Positions 60,774 to 64,000 of a stretch of DNA of 64,000 nucleotides are shown in pieces. Positions within the stretch are counted from its first letter, which is position 1. Every line of letters starts with the position of its first letter. The stretch is taken from contig NW_019091366.1 in assembly GCF_001949145.1 (NCBI RefSeq), positions 2,667,102-2,731,101 of the forward strand, written 5' to 3'. Below the pieces are notes generated by a model. It saw only the letters and a program-made list of their open reading frames with translations, ran no database searches and was not told the DNA's origin. Made by a program: the position numbers and the translations under genes. Source of the stretch: Acanthaster planci. Lineage: Eukaryota > Echinodermata > Asteroidea > Valvatida > Acanthasteridae.

Positions 60774-63700
60774 TATGAAACTTGAAAGGAATTTTTTTTC
60801 TGTCCAGAATTTTCTACTAAAGGGCTTGTTTTGTGGTGTCTGTCATTCAGAATGAAATGTGGGAAAGAATTCCAGGGGATTGTATACTTGGAGACTCCCC
60901 CCCTTTTTTGCATTTTAATCTTGCAAAACTGGTAAGTTCCCCCCCCCATAACAAAGGCAACACTCTTTTAACTTCCTATTTTTTGAAAAATTCAAATTGT
61001 AAATTGTGAGAAAATGCGACTTTCTTCCTGATAAACTAACCATGCAAATCTGAATCCCCCATGTCGTGTTAAAATGCTCACAGTTTCCCATCAAAATTTC
61101 CCTCAAAACTGAAAACCCAGCCCCTTTTTGACAACATTTAACAGTTATTGAGCATGACGTCACAGTCATCTACAGCTCCCAAGGTGAATTTAAAAGTTAA
61201 AATGTAGCTTGGGCCTTTGAGTTCTATTATAGGAACAGGGTCCCCCCATTTACAATCCCTGAGTTCCATATACGGACAACGGCCCTGTGTACAAACCGAT
61301 GAGACCTGTCTGAAAAAAAGTGTTTTCTTACTGGCCTAAGCCTTGGCCTCATACTATCATAGGACAGATTTTCTTATCTAAATTTCTCATTTTAGGACAT
61401 TCTGTCACTTTCTGATAGCTGCGTCACCTTAATTCACGCATGTACATTGCAAACGTCATGTTATGGGGTATCGGTAATGCCCTACTTCTGAAAAATCTGC
61501 CAGTTAATGTCTCTTGAATGAGGAAATTTTTTTTTACTTACTTTGGTTTAGTGAAGCAATTTGTGGAAAACAGCAATTTTATTCGCAATAGCTTGACTTT
61601 CCATCACTTTCTCTTTTTCGTTCTCCTAGATTACAATTTTTTTCAATTTAATTTGAAGTTGCAGTGAGGCATGAATTTGTGTTCTTTCAAATGAATCATA
61701 ATTTAAATTAGTATGAGTTATCTTTATGGACATTTTGACAAAACTTCTCTTTCTACTTGTATTTCTGCAAAAAGTCACAAAATACAGTGGCACCAAATCC
61801 GTCCAGTCGTCGCCCAATCGTGAACAAACAGCAATCATTTATCCATTTTCAAAACAATTTCAACCGGTTCATTTTTGTATTTAGTCTGTAAAGTAAAGCT
61901 TTATGCTCTGTTGGCATTTTCCCGAATTCTTCCTAGAAAAGCTTTAAATTTGCACATAGCTGCAAAAAGAAAAACGTTGAAGTGATGATCCGGATCATCG
62001 ACAGTAAATTAACGTCAGTGCATAGCTTTGGTGAAGAGTTTCACAGTGAGAAAGTTGGATGCGCGAATATTTGTATGTGTGGATTTAGGGTACTCCAGAA
62101 AACTACATGGTATAGACCTTATTGCTAATTGTAATGGTAATACAGCATGAATGATTTTGCATAATGGTATAAAGGCCTTGTAGGAAGGAAAAAGGGTAGT
62201 TTTTTTCTCCCGTATTGGGTATGGATGCCAATGTTACATGTTATTTTGCTGTCTCTCCTGTGGACAGAACTGAGATGTCTACAGTGAGACTTTCCTCATG
62301 CATGAGTTTCAGTTTTCTGCTTAATGGTTCAATTATCCTTGCATCAACTCTCCAACAGTCTCTTGAAGGCCTGTCTACATTTTCAGCATGAGATGTGGTC
62401 AGTGTCACAGGCACTGAACCTACTGTACTTTCATTTTTTGTCATGTTCTTCCCAAATAAGTTCACTATTGCAGATTAAGCAGTGTAGATATCATCACTGT
62501 CAAGCATGTTAAATTAAGTTGACGTGATGACTGACAATTTCACAAATCAACCTCTTTGAAAGATAAAATACAAAAAAATTAAAGTTGCTTCAGGATATTG
62601 GAGTGCAGAGCACCTTGAACTTTCCTGTTTAAAGAGCAGAAAGTTCTGCATTCGTGTGGATTTTAAAGGATTAGTGTCGGGGTCATTGTCAGCCATTGGT
62701 ACAAGCTATACCATCCTGATAAGGTTCTGCCTGGCTGAATCAAGTAGCGCTTAAAGATGATAAGTTGTTTATAAATGTTGTCAATTTCCCAGTCGCGCTG
62801 TGGACTGGAGTAAACCAAATCAAGTGTGTGTTATCAGTGACTGATTGAGATGCTGCCATGGTCTTATTTCAGCATATTTTTATTCCTTTTTTATTGGAAG
62901 TACTTTCAGTTGTCTATCATCACCAAACTGACAAGCAGTTATTGTTAGACGGGTTGAGGTTATTATATATATATATCTACCTGAACATAGCTTGCTGAGA
63001 TTGAAACCATTTGGTGGCTTGAGAAATTGCAAGGATTTAATCTTAGGAAGGTCGCGAGAGACATGGTTTGCCAGTGAAAAAATCAGGGAAACTTTTTGCT
63101 ATTTCCTTTTTCAGTGGACTGCTTTTGTTTTATTGTGAAATTTAAAGTACTCTTGGATGAAGGCTCAAAAGGAAGTTTTCCTTTTCCCATTTGAAATTTT
63201 ATATGCCGCTTCTCTATTCAAGCAGAATGAAATTGACTCTCAGGCGGTTTCAGTTGTTTCTTGTCATTTTGTGTAATTTGTAAGTTTTTAGCTGAAGTAC
63301 TGAATTTAGAACGACACTGCAAAGAGCTGAGTACATGTATTTGAGTTTTGAGATCTGTTTGGTAGATGTAATGAAGAAGAGTGTTAAAGCATCTTCCTTG
63401 GAGGTGTGTGGGGGGGAGTAAGTCAGCAATAGTCTGCATCGAAGAAGAGAAGAGAAGTAGAAGAAAAAAAACTATTTTAAAGTAAACTACAGGCTATTCG
63501 TTAGCAGATGCCAAATAAGCTGATGTCAAGCTAAGGCCTTGGGTACTTTACATGAAAGTTCTGAAAAAAGGTTGAAGGCTTTCACCTCATGTCAAATCTG
63601 TCTTCTCTCATCTGCTGCCTTCAGCGTCTACTCTTTATCTTTGCAAGTCTCCAAGTTGTAGGTATTCATTTATTTTGATTTGGTTGTACCCAAGCCCTCA

Positions 63701-63821
63701 AGACTATCTTCACATACCTAAAGACCCATTAGTTTATTTTGGTTGGTCTTTTTATCTCCAACAATTCCCCCCATTAGAGGTGTTTACTGATCCCTCTTCT
63801 ACCCTCCCTCCTTGTTTTCAG
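60774..63821 (+). other. Probable intron sequence of the downstream gene
   Basis: CpG-poor, AT-rich DNA with a TA microsatellite at about 62961-62976. A minus-strand open frame at 62241-62465 has a somewhat protein-like composition but no splice signals or family that I recognise. Otherwise nothing is seen. Confidence 0.3.
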
Positions 63822-63921
63822 GAACAATATGCTTCTTACAGGGCAGGTAATCTGGACAATGGTGGATCAAGTCAGTCTAATGAAGACTGGTTTTATGAAC
63901 GGTGTTTTCATATACATTTAG
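63822..63921 (+). CDS. Candidate internal exon of an unnamed downstream gene
   Basis: A strong pyrimidine tract and acceptor (CCTTGTTTTCAG) precede 100 nt, open in phase 0 and ending at TTAG|GTAGGA in phase 1. The peptide starts EQYASYRAGNLDNGGSSQSN and continues EDWFYERCFHIHL, with a protein-like composition. It does not connect in phase directly to the candidate at 60696-60766, so at least one further exon would be needed. Family not recognised. Confidence 0.4.
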
Positions 63922-64000
63922 GTAGGATTTGACAGACTCGAAGTGGTTTTGGGTTGGAGTGAGTTCAGAATGGGGAACCCGTTTGCTGGTCTTTATCCCA

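Noticed and set aside
60338-60949. A 203-residue minus-strand open frame, the longest single frame in the window
   Set aside because: It spans the CpG-rich block, where stops are rarer by composition. It has low-complexity, unrelated segments and no recognisable motif, and it ends in AT-rich sequence. Possible but unsupported.
62241-62465. Minus-strand 74-residue frame with protein-like composition
   Set aside because: No family recognised, no clear acceptor or donor on that strand, and opposite to the inferred downstream gene.

Overview
This is animal genomic DNA that is intron-rich, AT-rich and non-coding for most of its length. It holds one large gene that I can read with confidence: a fibroblast growth factor receptor (FGFR) tyrosine kinase on the + strand. 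Its start codon is at 34314 and its stop codon ends at 55236. It has 17 coding exons whose splice phases all agree, giving a predicted 888-residue protein: signal peptide, fibronectin type III (FN3) domain, three Ig domains, one membrane helix and a complete tyrosine kinase. Long introns, FGFR-type intron phases, scattered TACATG palindromes and block-wise CpG depletion fit an invertebrate deuterostome. An echinoderm such as a sea star is my best guess, but this is inference and not proven.

Layout. From 1 to about 9.4 kb the DNA has ordinary CpG content and no gene I can support, apart from a possible promoter and non-coding first exon ending at a strong donor after 8911. From about 9.4 to 59.7 kb CpG is strongly depleted, as in the methylated gene bodies of invertebrates, and this block matches the inferred transcription unit. 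The probable first intron (about 25 kb, to the acceptor at 34209) holds only repeats, including a 246-bp duplication, foldback elements and short tandem repeats. Coding exons run from 34.3 to 55.2 kb. The 3' UTR probably ends between 56.5 and 57.6 kb. From about 59.8 to 60.8 kb there is a CpG-rich block with a tRNA-derived SINE head and GC palindromes. CpG is low again after 60.8 kb, and a plausible internal exon sits at 63822-63921, so a second + strand gene probably begins near 60.7 kb and runs off the window.

The points most worth a second look are in the FGFR. It has an N-terminal FN3 domain that vertebrate FGFRs lack. It has one, possibly two, in-frame cassette exons in the intron that splits Ig3, where vertebrates choose between IIIb and IIIc. 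Phe replaces the first tyrosine of the activation-loop YY pair. It has no VT dipeptide at the juxtamembrane splice junction. A roughly 976-bp minisatellite with higher-order structure lies inside a kinase-domain intron. I found no exotic or clearly undescribed system beyond these.
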